From Acidobacteriota bacterium (lineage in GTDB: Bacteria; Acidobacteriota; Vicinamibacteria; Vicinamibacterales; JACQTH01): a stretch of 37,503 bases of DNA. Location: the NCBI GenBank assembly GCA_016178075.1, contig JACOUA010000450.1, positions 1 to 37,503 on the forward strand, read 5' to 3'. Under the pieces are notes generated by a model, which worked only from the letters and a program-made list of their open reading frames with translations, did not search any database and had not been told where the DNA came from. Shown here piece by piece: positions 30,359-37,429 of the stretch. Position 1 is the first letter of the stretch; the number at the start of each line of letters is the position of its first letter. Made by a program: the position numbers and the translations under genes.

Positions 30359-31580
30359 CACTGAAACGCTGATCTACGACTGGAACCTGGTCGACTTCCG
30401 GCCGCCCGCGCACCAGGTGATGCTGGACGACGAGACGCTGCGGGACGGGCTGCAGTCGCCGTCGGTGAGGCGTCCGACGATCGAGCAGAAGCTCGGGCTC
30501 CTGCACCTGATGGACGGGCTCCAGATCGAGACCGTGGACATCGGTCTCCCGGGGGCCGGGCCGCACGTGATGACGGACGTCGAGCGTCTCGCGCGCGAGA
30601 TCGTGGATCAGCGCCTGTCGATTCGGGCCAACTGCGCGGCCCGTACGGTGGAGAGCGACATCCTCGCGGTGGCGGAAGTCTCACAGCGGGTCGGGATGCC
30701 GATCGAATGCTGCACCTTCATCGGCTCCAGCCCGATCCGCACCTACACCGAAAGCTGGAGTCTCGATTATCTGGAGCGTCACACCGAGGACGCCGTGCGT
30801 CTGGGCGTGCGCGAGGGGCTGCCGGTCATGTACGTGACCGAAGACAGTACGAGGGCGGATCCGGAGACCCTCAGTCGGCTGTACAAGACCGCGATCCGCG
30901 CCGGCGCGTCGCGCATCTGCATCGCCGACACGGTCGGACACGCGTCGCCGGCTGGCGCCGCCGCCGTGGTCGGGTTCGCGCTGCGGCTGATCAGGCAAAT
31001 GGGGGCGGCTGTCGGGATTGACTGGCACGGCCACCGCGATCGCGGGTTCGACATCGCCAACAGCATCGCGGCCGTCGAAGCCGGGGCGACCCGGATCCAC
31101 GGCGCCGCGCTCGGCATCGGCGAACGCGTCGGAAACACGCCGATGGATCTGCTACTGGTGAACATGGTCCTGATGGGATACCTGCATCAGGATCTGTCGC
31201 ATCTCAAAGATTACGTGGCGATGACGTCGGAGATCTGCGGCGTGCCGGTGCCGGCGAATTATCCGGTCTTCGGCCGCGACGCGTTCAGGACCGCGACCGG
31301 CGTCCACGCGTCGGCCGTCATCAAGGCCATCAAGAAGGGCGAGCCCGGCATCGCCGACACCGTGTATTCGGGCGTCCCGGCGCACCTGGTCGGACGGGAG
31401 CAGGAGATCGAGGTCGGTCCCATGTCCGGGCGCTCGAACGTCGTCTTCTGGCTCGAGCACCACGGGTTTCCCGCCACCGAGCCGAACATCGAGCGCGTCC
31501 ACGAGGTCGCCAAGGCCTCGACGACGGTGCTCACGAAGGAAGAGATTCTGGACGTGCTGGACGCGCAGAAGCCCGCGTAA
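30351..31580 (+). CDS. LeuA-like synthase without regulatory domain
   Basis: A 409-residue enzyme of the DRE-TIM/HMGL-like family. The catalytic barrel has LDDETLRDGLQSP (R31-D32), the metal-binding H226-x-H228 in DWHGHRDRGFDIANS, and GAALGIGERVGNTPMD, as in 2-isopropylmalate, homocitrate and citramalate synthases, which condense acetyl-CoA with a 2-oxo acid. After the barrel comes the short linker region (FRTATGVHASAVIKAIKKGE, GVPAHLVGREQEIEVGPMSG), but the C-terminal leucine-sensing LeuA domain is absent. The substrate is therefore open: 2-oxoisovalerate, pyruvate or 2-oxoglutarate. No other leucine genes lie nearby. It overlaps the small membrane protein gene by 8 nt. Confidence 0.87.
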   Translation: MPDTETLIYDWNLVDFRPPAHQVMLDDETLRDGLQSPSVRRPTIEQKLGLLHLMDGLQIETVDIGLPGAGPHVMTDVERLAREIVDQRLSIRANCAARTVESDILAVAEVSQRVGMPIECCTFIGSSPIRTYTESWSLDYLERHTEDAVRLGVREGLPVMYVTEDSTRADPETLSRLYKTAIRAGASRICIADTVGHASPAGAAAVVGFALRLIRQMGAAVGIDWHGHRDRGFDIANSIAAVEAGATRIHGAALGIGERVGNTPMDLLLVNMVLMGYLHQDLSHLKDYVAMTSEICGVPVPANYPVFGRDAFRTATGVHASAVIKAIKKGEPGIADTVYSGVPAHLVGREQEIEVGPMSGRSNVVFWLEHHGFPATEPNIERVHEVAKASTTVLTKEEILDVLDAQKPA

Positions 31581-31593
31581 GGGCCCGGGCCCT
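31580..31593. terminator. Perfect GC palindrome at synthase stop
   Basis: AGGGCCCGGGCCCT is a perfect 14-bp palindrome starting at the last base of the synthase stop codon. It has no loop or T-run, so a role in termination is only possible, not shown. Confidence 0.25.
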
Positions 31594-31618
31594 AACCTCC
31601 ACGGGATCGTGCCGGCTC

Positions 31619-32422
31619 ATGGATCCGTCACAACTCCTTGCGGCGGAGTACTCCGGAAAGGCGGACGCCTATGCACGACGGTGGGCGCCCGTGATTCGGC
31701 CGATGGCGCTGCCGCTTCTTCACGCGTTGCCTCTTCGAACAGCCGGTACGGTGCTGGACATCGGAACCGGCACGGGTTCGCTGCTGGGAGATCTTCGGGT
31801 GGAAGCGCCACAGGCCACGATCGTCGGCCTGGACCGAGCGATCGGGATGCTAGGGGCTGCACGCGGATCGGGCGCGGCGTTCTTGGCCGTTTCGGATGCC
31901 CAACAGCTTCCGGTCCGGTCCTCGGTCGTCGATGTCGCGGTGCTGGTGTTCGTGTTGTTTCACGTACCGCTGCCGCCGCAGGCGCTCGCCGAGGTCGCTC
32001 GTGTGCTGCGGCCGGGCGGCAGGGTTGGGCTGGTGACGTGGGGCCAGGATCCAGGCCTTCCCGGATTGTCCGTCTGGACCGAGGAGCTCGACCGGGACGG
32101 GGCGGCGCCGGACCCGCGTGATCGCAGCGTGATGCAGCAGACCCAGATGGACACGATCGACAAGGTCGATCGCCTGTTGCACGCGAGCGGGCTCAGCGCC
32201 GTCAGGATATGGGCCGTGACCGTCAGCCATCAGTGGACCCTCGATGATTTGCTGGCCGTCCAGACCGGTTGCGGCATGCCCGCACGGCGGCTGAGCGCTC
32301 TCTCGCCGGCGGAAAGACTGCGCTGCGAGTCGCGAGTCAGGACACGTCTTGCCAGGCTTTCGAGCGGGGATCTGGTGTACCGGCCTGAAGTACTGTTCAC
32401 GGTCGCGCGGCGCGCGGTGTGA
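31619..32422 (+). CDS. Class I SAM-dependent methyltransferase
   Basis: A 267-residue protein. Motif I TVLDIGTGTGSLL at about residues 42-54, motif post-I VGLDRAIGML, and the DVAVLVFVLFHVP / LAEVARVLRPGGRVGLVTWG segments are those of Methyltransf_11-type enzymes related to UbiE. The substrate is not deducible; the C-terminal third (KVDRLLHASGLSAVRIWAVTVSHQW) is the usual variable cap. ATG 31619 lacks a clear ribosome-binding site. It stands alone, 38 nt after the LeuA-like gene and before the convergent minus-strand operon. Confidence 0.85.
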   Translation: MDPSQLLAAEYSGKADAYARRWAPVIRPMALPLLHALPLRTAGTVLDIGTGTGSLLGDLRVEAPQATIVGLDRAIGMLGAARGSGAAFLAVSDAQQLPVRSSVVDVAVLVFVLFHVPLPPQALAEVARVLRPGGRVGLVTWGQDPGLPGLSVWTEELDRDGAAPDPRDRSVMQQTQMDTIDKVDRLLHASGLSAVRIWAVTVSHQWTLDDLLAVQTGCGMPARRLSALSPAERLRCESRVRTRLARLSSGDLVYRPEVLFTVARRAV

Positions 32423-32490
32423 CGAGCGGCCGCTGCTCGATGCCGAGTATGGGTCCGGCACCTTCGTCCCGGTGAAGAGGCCCGAGACTC

Positions 32491-32598
32491 ATTGCGATCC
32501 CTCGCGTCAGTCGGCGCCGGTCGGCAGACGAGTACAAGCACGAGCTCGTCGAGGGGCGGCTCGTCAAGATGGGCTCCACGCTCCCCCGCTGGCGCGGC
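32491..32598 (+). pseudogene. Possible Uma2-family (DUF820) N-terminal remnant
   Basis: Frame 1 between the stop at 32473 and about 32598 encodes AIPRVSRRRSADEYKHELVEGRLVKM, which resembles the N terminus of Uma2-family putative nucleases (ADEY...ELVEGRLV.M). The homology stops after about 30 residues, and the sequence then reads antisense through the epimerase gene. No start codon or catalytic part is present. Recognition is by pattern only. Confidence 0.35.
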
Positions 32599-33315
32599 TC
32601 ATGTCGTCGGGGAATCCAGCGTCGCACCGCGAATCTGGCTGACCGTGACGATGCGCACGCCAGCCGGCGGGTGTTCCGCAGCATGCACCAGCGCGGCGAC
32701 CATCTGCGCGAGCGTCACGAGCCCGAGCCGCCGCGCACTTTCGCGCGTCGAAGGCACCTGCTCGAGGATCCAGTAGATCGGGATGAGGACGTACGGCCAG
32801 CGATGGCCGGGGCCGAGGACGTACCACGGCCGGAGAATCGTCGCCGGGATGCCGCTCGCGTGAACGAGCGCCTCGCCTTTCGCTTTCACTGCGATATACG
32901 CCTGCATGATCGGCGCAGGCTGCGCGACGCTGACGTAGACGAAGTGACCGACACCTGCGGTCGTCGCCGCGCGCACGGCTTCGCGAATGCCGACAAGATC
33001 GATTTGCGCGAACTGCGCGGCTTTCGCCGGGCTCGGGTGCGCGACGCCGACCAGGTGGACGAACGTCGACCCGCGGGGCACGCGGGAGAGATACGTGGAC
33101 GCGTCGAGCGCGTTGCCTTCGATCAGGGTTAGGCCACGATCCGCGGCTGGCAGCTTTCGTTCTGATCCACGGCGCACGAGCGCGTGGACGTCGTGGCCGC
33201 GGCCGACGAGCGCCGTGATGAGCCGGCCGCCCATGTATCCGGTGCCGCCGGTGACGAAAACGGTGTGAATCAGAAGGGACCCTTGATGTGACAATCGGCT
33301 CTCCCCAAAGCCCAA
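32599..33315 (-). CDS. NAD(P)-binding epimerase-like protein (atypical SDR)
   Basis: Up to 238 residues, starting at TTG 33315; TTG 33294 or an ATT/CTG near 33270 are alternatives because homology starts at IHTVFVTGG. It has the Rossmann motif TGGTGYMGG, VHALVRRGSE, GNALDASTY, FVHLVGVAHPSPAKAAQF and the VYVSVAQ...AYIAVKAKGEALV active-site region typical of atypical SDRs (NmrA/NDUFA9-like), where Tyr-x3-Lys is modified (YIAVK, Tyr and Lys present). The short length and LRPWYVLGPGHRWPY segment fit the group of NAD(P)H-binding sugar or quinone-related proteins. It is the last gene of the minus-strand operon. Confidence 0.77.
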   Translation of the reverse strand: MGFGESRLSHQGSLLIHTVFVTGGTGYMGGRLITALVGRGHDVHALVRRGSERKLPAADRGLTLIEGNALDASTYLSRVPRGSTFVHLVGVAHPSPAKAAQFAQIDLVGIREAVRAATTAGVGHFVYVSVAQPAPIMQAYIAVKAKGEALVHASGIPATILRPWYVLGPGHRWPYVLIPIYWILEQVPSTRESARRLGLVTLAQMVAALVHAAEHPPAGVRIVTVSQIRGATLDSPTT

Positions 33316-33317
33316 AG
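33304..33317. repeat. Short heptamer pair CCCAAAG
   Basis: CCCAAAG occurs twice in direct tandem just upstream of the epimerase gene, between it and the M28-like pseudogene. It may be a short member of the window's heptamer spacers. Confidence 0.4.
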
Positions 33318-33336
33318 CCAGACTGTCTCATCGCGG

Positions 33337-34156
33337 TTACTTGCCCGTGATCAGCTTTTCCTCGATCTTCGGCAGCGCGTGCAGCATGACCTGGCCGACG
33401 ACTTCCAGGCTGCGGGCGCTCACCTGATCCAGTGTGTCCTGAGCCGTGTGCCAGGCCGGGTAGTCGAGATCGATGAGATCGACGGCCTGGACGCTGCTTG
33501 GCCGACGACCAGAGCGCGTCGGTCAGCCAGCGCGTCGAGTGCAGCTCGCGCTTCATCGCGAGCTGGCGGTCGCCAATCATGTCGACGAGAATCAACGCTT
33601 TGATCGAGGCGAGCGATTTGTTTTTTGCGGCCGCCTCGACATAGTGCTGGCTGCCGTAGGTGTGATCGGTCCCTCCCCAGTCCGGCAGCGTCGCTTCCTC
33701 GCCGTCGAGCCACAGAAGCTCGATCGTGAGCGGGTTCTGGCGGTCCTTCAGGACCCGGGCCATCTCGAGGAGAAACGCGGCGCTGGATCCGCCGTCGTTG
33801 GCGCCCACGAAGCTGAATTCGCGGTAGAGCTTGGTGTCGTAGTGGCCGGCCAGGATGATCCGCTCGGGTCGGGCGCCGCGAATCCGCGCGATGACGTTGA
33901 CCATCGACCGCGGCCCGATCGGCGTCACGACGTCGAACGGCTGCTCTTCGGCTTTCAACCCGATCCGTTGCAGCTCGCCGGCGAGGTACTTGCGGGACTC
34001 GGCGATCGCCGCCGAGCCGGCCGGCCGTGGACCCAACGCCACCAGCCGCCGGATGTGCTCGTAGGCGCGGCCGCCGTCGAAACCCGGTGCCTTGGTCTGC
34101 GCCGTGAGACACGCGAGCGCCGAGGTCGCCGCCAGGACGGTCAGAAGTCCCCTCAA
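33337..34156 (-). pseudogene. M28 peptidase/glutaminyl-cyclase-like gene with internal deletion
   Basis: From TTG 34156 (AGGAAG upstream; the TTG overlaps the citrate synthase TGA) the frame encodes a signal peptide and an M28-type zinc enzyme: AGHYDTK, FVGANDGGSSAAFLLEMARV, WLDGEEATLPDW, YGSQHYVEAA and ILVDMIGDRQL. After DALWSSAKQ the frame breaks; the end (VQAVDLIDLDYPAWHTAQDTLDQVSARSLE...LITGK, stop at 33337) continues in another frame from about 33495. Compared with glutaminyl-cyclase-like M28 proteins, the 30-40 residue segment with DDHxPF between these parts is missing, so this is an out-of-frame deletion and not only a one-base slip. The total of 820 nt is not a multiple of three. Inactive if real; it could be an assembly error. 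Confidence 0.8.
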
Positions 34157-35448
34157 TGTGCTTCCTTTCGGTTCGCGATCGGCATGTACTCGCGAACGCC
34201 GTGTCCGACGTAAATCTGCCGGGGCCGCGCAATCTTCTGGTCCGGATCGAGCAGCATCTCCTCCCACTGCGCGATCCAGCCTGAGGTCCGGGCGATCCCG
34301 AACAAGACGGGGAACATCTCGGTGGGAAAGCCCATGGCCTGGTAAATGAGGCCCGAATAGAAGTCGACGTTGGGATACAGCTTCCTGCTCACGAAGTATT
34401 CGTCCTCGAGCGCGATTCGTTCAAGCTCGAGGGCGATCTGCAGGAGCGGGTTCTTCCCCGTCACGGTGAAGACCATGTCGGCCATCCGCTTGATGATCTT
34501 GGCGCGGGGGTCGTACGACTTGTAGACGCGGTGGCCGAATCCCATCAGGCGTCCCTCGCCGGCCTTGACCTTCTTGATGAACGCCGGGACGTTCTGCACC
34601 GACCCGACCTCGTGCAGCATCCGAAGGACCATCTCGTTGGCGCCGCCGTGGAGCGGGCCGTAGAGCGCCGCCGCCGCAGCCGCCAGGCCGGAATACGGAT
34701 CGGCGTGCGAGCTGCCGACGTTGCGCATCGTGGACGTGCTGCAGTTCTGTTCGTGATCCGCGTGCAGGATGAAGAGCACGTCGAGCGCCCGCTCCAGCAC
34801 CGGGTTCGGCTGGTACTTCAGCTCGGTCATCTTGAACAGCATGTTCAGGAAGTTACCGGTGAAGCTCAGGTCGTTGTCGGGATAGACATACGGCCGGCCG
34901 ATGCTGTGCCGGTACGCGTAGGCGGCGATGCTCGGCACCTTCGCAATCAACCGGTGAACCTGCCGCCGCCGGATCGCGGGATCGAAGATCTGCTTGGCGT
35001 CGTTGTAGAAGGTGGACATGGCCCCCACGGTGCTGACCACGATGCCCATCGGGTGGGCGTCGTACTGGAAGCCATCCATGAACTTCTTGAAGTTTTCGTG
35101 CAGCATCGTGTGGAGCGTGATCTCGTGCTTCCACTGCTGCAGCTGCGCCGTCGTCGGCAGCTCGCCGAAGAGGATCAGATACGCGGTCTCGAGATAATCG
35201 CTCTGCTCGGCCAGCTCCTCGATCGGGTAGCCGCGATAGAGCAGGACGCCCTTCTCGCCATCGATGTACGTGATGCGGCTGCGGCACGCGGCGGTGTTGA
35301 GCAGCGCCGGGTCGTACGTCATCAGGCCGAAGTCGTCCGGGCCGGCCTTGATGGCCCGCAGGTCCATCGCCCGAATCGTACCGTCGTGAATCGGCACCTC
35401 GTACTGCTGTCCCGTCCGGTTGTCGGTGATCGTCAGCGTGTCAGGCAT
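34153..35448 (-). CDS. gltA: Type II citrate synthase
   Basis: Start ATG 35448 (MPDTLTITDNRTGQQYEVPIHDG); the track's extension to 35697 is a shadow of yacG. The 431 residues match the length of hexameric type II citrate synthases (about 427). Key parts are ILHADHEQNCSTSTMR, the catalytic His in GPLHGGANEMVLRML, GFGHRVYKSYDPRAK with the second His, and YPNVDFYSGLIYQAMGFP with the catalytic Asp. It condenses acetyl-CoA and oxaloacetate to citrate in the TCA cycle. Its TGA overlaps the TTG start of the M28-like gene, so the two were cotranslated. Confidence 0.96.
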   Translation of the reverse strand: MPDTLTITDNRTGQQYEVPIHDGTIRAMDLRAIKAGPDDFGLMTYDPALLNTAACRSRITYIDGEKGVLLYRGYPIEELAEQSDYLETAYLILFGELPTTAQLQQWKHEITLHTMLHENFKKFMDGFQYDAHPMGIVVSTVGAMSTFYNDAKQIFDPAIRRRQVHRLIAKVPSIAAYAYRHSIGRPYVYPDNDLSFTGNFLNMLFKMTELKYQPNPVLERALDVLFILHADHEQNCSTSTMRNVGSSHADPYSGLAAAAAALYGPLHGGANEMVLRMLHEVGSVQNVPAFIKKVKAGEGRLMGFGHRVYKSYDPRAKIIKRMADMVFTVTGKNPLLQIALELERIALEDEYFVSRKLYPNVDFYSGLIYQAMGFPTEMFPVLFGIARTSGWIAQWEEMLLDPDQKIARPRQIYVGHGVREYMPIANRKEAH

Positions 35449-35476
35449 GGATGCGTACGGGAATCGAGCTGTCGGG

Positions 35477-35692
35477 CTATGGCTCGGTGGTGTCGCCCTT
35501 CGGTGGCCCTGTGCGCGGGGCCTGTCCGGCTGGCGAGGGGTTGTCTGTCTCCGCGGGCTCCGGCTCCTCGGACGGCACACTGTAGCGGCCGTCCACCCAG
35601 TTGGCCAGGTCGAGCAGCTGGCAGCGCTCGCTGCAGAACGGCCGCCACGCCGGATCGACCGGGCGCGTGTGGCAGTACACGCAGGGCGGCAT
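35477..35692 (-). CDS. yacG: DNA gyrase inhibitor YacG
   Basis: A 71-residue protein starting at ATG 35692. The N-terminal 45 residues show the YacG zinc finger C-x2-C-x15-C-x3-C (CVYCHTRPV...PFCSERCQLLDLANWVDGRYSVP). YacG binds DNA gyrase and blocks its activity in Escherichia coli. The tail is Pro/Glu/Ala-rich and variable, as usual. It lies 28 nt before the citrate synthase gene on the same strand. Confidence 0.9.
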   Translation of the reverse strand: MPPCVYCHTRPVDPAWRPFCSERCQLLDLANWVDGRYSVPSEEPEPAETDNPSPAGQAPRTGPPKGDTTEP

Positions 35693-35707
35693 TCCACTGC
35701 ATTGTAC

Positions 35708-35757
35708 CCGGCTCAGGGCTCAGGAAGCGCTTGCCTAAGCCATGAGCCTTGAGCCTA
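35708..35757. repeat. Heptamer palindrome between tmk and yacG
   Basis: GGCTCAG occurs twice (35708-35721), followed by a loop and the complementary TGAGCCT-type units (ATGAGCC, TTGAGCC). GGCTCAGGGCTCA and TGAGCCTTGAGCC pair over 13 bp with one G-T mismatch. Its right end reaches the stop codon of the kinase gene at 35755. Confidence 0.7.
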
Positions 35758-36480
35758 TTTGAGGAACGCGCCAATCTGTTGCCGAAGCTGATTCTGAATG
35801 AGCTCGATGGGCTGACGCGCATCGACGACCCGGAAGCCGAATTCCTCGGCGAGGCCCGTGTACTCGCGGAGCAGCTTGTTCTGGTAAGTCCGGAAGCTGT
35901 CGTAGATGTCGTCGCCCAGCTTCAGGTCCATGCCCGATTCCCAATAGTCCATGCCGCTCGATTCGAGCACGCGCCGGATGAGCGTATCAACGTCGACCTT
36001 CAGGTAGAACACGAGGTGGGGCACGATCGCGAATCCGTACAGGTTCCGGAGCCAGTTCTTGTCGATCCCCCGCAGCGCCCCGCGCGCCAGGGCCGTGAAG
36101 ATGTACCGATCGGCCAGGACGATGAACCCGGCTTTGAGGGCCGGGACGATTTCCTTTTCCAGCCGGTCGGCGAAATCGGTCGCGTAGAGCAGCACGAAGG
36201 TGAGCTTGTTGAGCGTGTTGCTGGCTTTGGCCAGCTCGATCGTCGGCTTCATCAGCGGCGAGCGCGTCCAGCCCGTTTCGACGACCCCGTAACCCTGCAC
36301 CTCCAGCCATTCGCGGAGCAGTCGAATCTGCGTGGAGCGCCCGACGCCGTCCGTGCCTTCAATCGCGATGATCTTGCCGGGGGCCGTGTCGACCGGGAGG
36401 TACGGGAGGCCCCGCCCGTAATAGGCACCGGGCGCCGCGCCGTCGCCGGATCCCGCGGGCGGTGAGGGGTCGGGCGTCAT
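35755..36480 (-). CDS. Thymidylate kinase-like protein, Arg in P-loop
   Basis: A 241-residue nucleoside-monophosphate kinase of the thymidylate kinase family. The P-loop is EGTDGVGRSTQ, with Arg where the family usually has Lys. LADRYIFTALARG carries the DR(Y) motif for substrate binding. FADRLEKEIVPALKAG and VFYLKVDVDTLIRRVLESSG are family segments, the latter preceding the lid. An N-terminal extension of 35 residues is Pro/Gly-rich; a start near IIAIEG is possible. It shares about the same fold and order of motifs with the adjacent kinase (their genes overlap by 4 nt), so it arose by tandem duplication. It may form a heterodimer with the neighbour or have a different substrate. Confidence 0.82.
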   Translation of the reverse strand: MTPDPSPPAGSGDGAAPGAYYGRGLPYLPVDTAPGKIIAIEGTDGVGRSTQIRLLREWLEVQGYGVVETGWTRSPLMKPTIELAKASNTLNKLTFVLLYATDFADRLEKEIVPALKAGFIVLADRYIFTALARGALRGIDKNWLRNLYGFAIVPHLVFYLKVDVDTLIRRVLESSGMDYWESGMDLKLGDDIYDSFRTYQNKLLREYTGLAEEFGFRVVDARQPIELIQNQLRQQIGAFLK

Positions 36481-37166
36481 GTCACGGTCTCCACCGGCAC
36501 GCGCTCTTCGAGGCGGCGTGAGGCGAGGTCGCGGACCAGCCGCTGCTGCTGCGAGATGCTCGCTTTGGCGTCGATGACCTCCATCTCGAACTCGTTGGTG
36601 ATGTGATCGTACTCGTCCAGGACCTTACTCTGAAAGATCCGGAAGCTCTCGACCACGTTCGTGCTCCAGCCCATGTCCATGCCCGCCTCGTAGAACTTCA
36701 GCTTGATCCGCCGCGCCAGGAGCCGCTCGAGCGAGACCTCGATCGGCACACGGAAGTACAGACACAGATCGGGCTTGACGGCGAATCCGTACAAGTCGCG
36801 CACCCACTGTCGATCGACGCCTCTGGCGACATCGCGCGCGAACGCCGTGTACGCGTAGCGATCGGCCAAGACGATCATGCCTGCCTTGAGCGGCGGAATG
36901 ATGCGGTAGAGCAGCCGGTCAGCGAAGTCGGTCGCGTGCAGCAGGCTGAAGGTCGTGGGCGTCAGCGCGTTCTTCTTCTTGCCGGCCTTCGTGGCCGCCT
37001 TGGCCAGGTCGGACGAGTTCCAGTCGGTGAGGAACACGCGATGGCCGGCGGCGGAGAGCCACTTCGCCAAGAGCGCCAGTTGCGTGGTCTTCCCCGATCC
37101 GTCGATGCCTTCGACGACGAGGAGCTTGCCCCGGTAGGTGTGCGGCGTGGTCAGGTTGTTCAGCAT
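36477..37166 (-). CDS. tmk: Thymidylate kinase (dTMP kinase family)
   Basis: A 229-residue kinase with the canonical P-loop VEGIDGSGKTTQ, LADRYAYTAFARD (DR motif), TPTTFSLLHATDFADRLLYRIIPPLKAG and LCLYFRVPIEVSLERLLARR. It should phosphorylate dTMP to dTDP for DNA synthesis, or a related nucleotide; the long KAGKKKNALTP segment near residue 60 differs from classic dTMP kinases. Its stop overlaps the paralogue's start (ATGA type), so the pair is translationally coupled. The ATG at 37166 lies just inside the end of the truncated ppx-like reading frame. Confidence 0.85.
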   Translation of the reverse strand: MLNNLTTPHTYRGKLLVVEGIDGSGKTTQLALLAKWLSAAGHRVFLTDWNSSDLAKAATKAGKKKNALTPTTFSLLHATDFADRLLYRIIPPLKAGMIVLADRYAYTAFARDVARGVDRQWVRDLYGFAVKPDLCLYFRVPIEVSLERLLARRIKLKFYEAGMDMGWSTNVVESFRIFQSKVLDEYDHITNEFEMEVIDAKASISQQQRLVRDLASRRLEERVPVETVT

Positions 37167-37287
37167 AGGTCTGGATGCGTACCATGTCCTTTTCTCGATC
37201 GACGACTTCGAACGAGAGGTCGGGCCGGACCTGCACGACGATCATGTGCAGGGAGTTGGTGCCGATGTCGATGGCGGCGAGCCGCAT
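37167..37287 (-). pseudogene. Ppx/GppA phosphatase N-terminal fragment
   Basis: From ATG 37287 the frame encodes MRLAAIDIGTNSLHMIVVQV and FEVVDREKDMVRI, the first ~39 residues of an exopolyphosphatase/guanosine-pentaphosphatase (IDIGTNS is the phosphate-1 motif of the actin-like ATPase fold). After that point the reading frame runs out of frame into the thymidylate kinase gene (to 36919) with no Ppx similarity. The rest of the ~300-500 residue protein is missing, so this is a truncated remnant directly joined to tmk. Confidence 0.8.
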
Positions 37288-37374
37288 GGCTGGCGAGGCG
37301 CGAAGCTCCGGACATCATATGTCTTTCGCCCAAAAGCTTCATCCGCCCAAGCTGGTGCGTGACATCGAATTTAC

Positions 37375-37402
37375 TTGTCACGGGCCGAAAGATTCGTAGG
37401 AT
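37375..37402 (+). promoter_or_regulatory. Sigma-70-like promoter of the last gene
   Basis: TTGTCA (37375-37380) and TAGGAT (37397-37402) with a 16-bp spacer, giving a start near 37409 and a leader of about 20 nt before ATG 37430. It lies in the divergent region opposite the ppx fragment. Confidence 0.45.
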
Positions 37403-37429
37403 CGAACTCCCTTCCCGACACGAGACCGC

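Noticed and set aside
32564-34267. Single 567-aa minus-strand protein
   Set aside because: It is the M28 N-terminal part read through the frameshift into an antisense-like frame of the epimerase gene; only the first 220 residues have homology.
36919-37287. Intact 122-aa Ppx-like protein
   Set aside because: After about 39 residues the similarity ends and the frame is the alternate frame of tmk.
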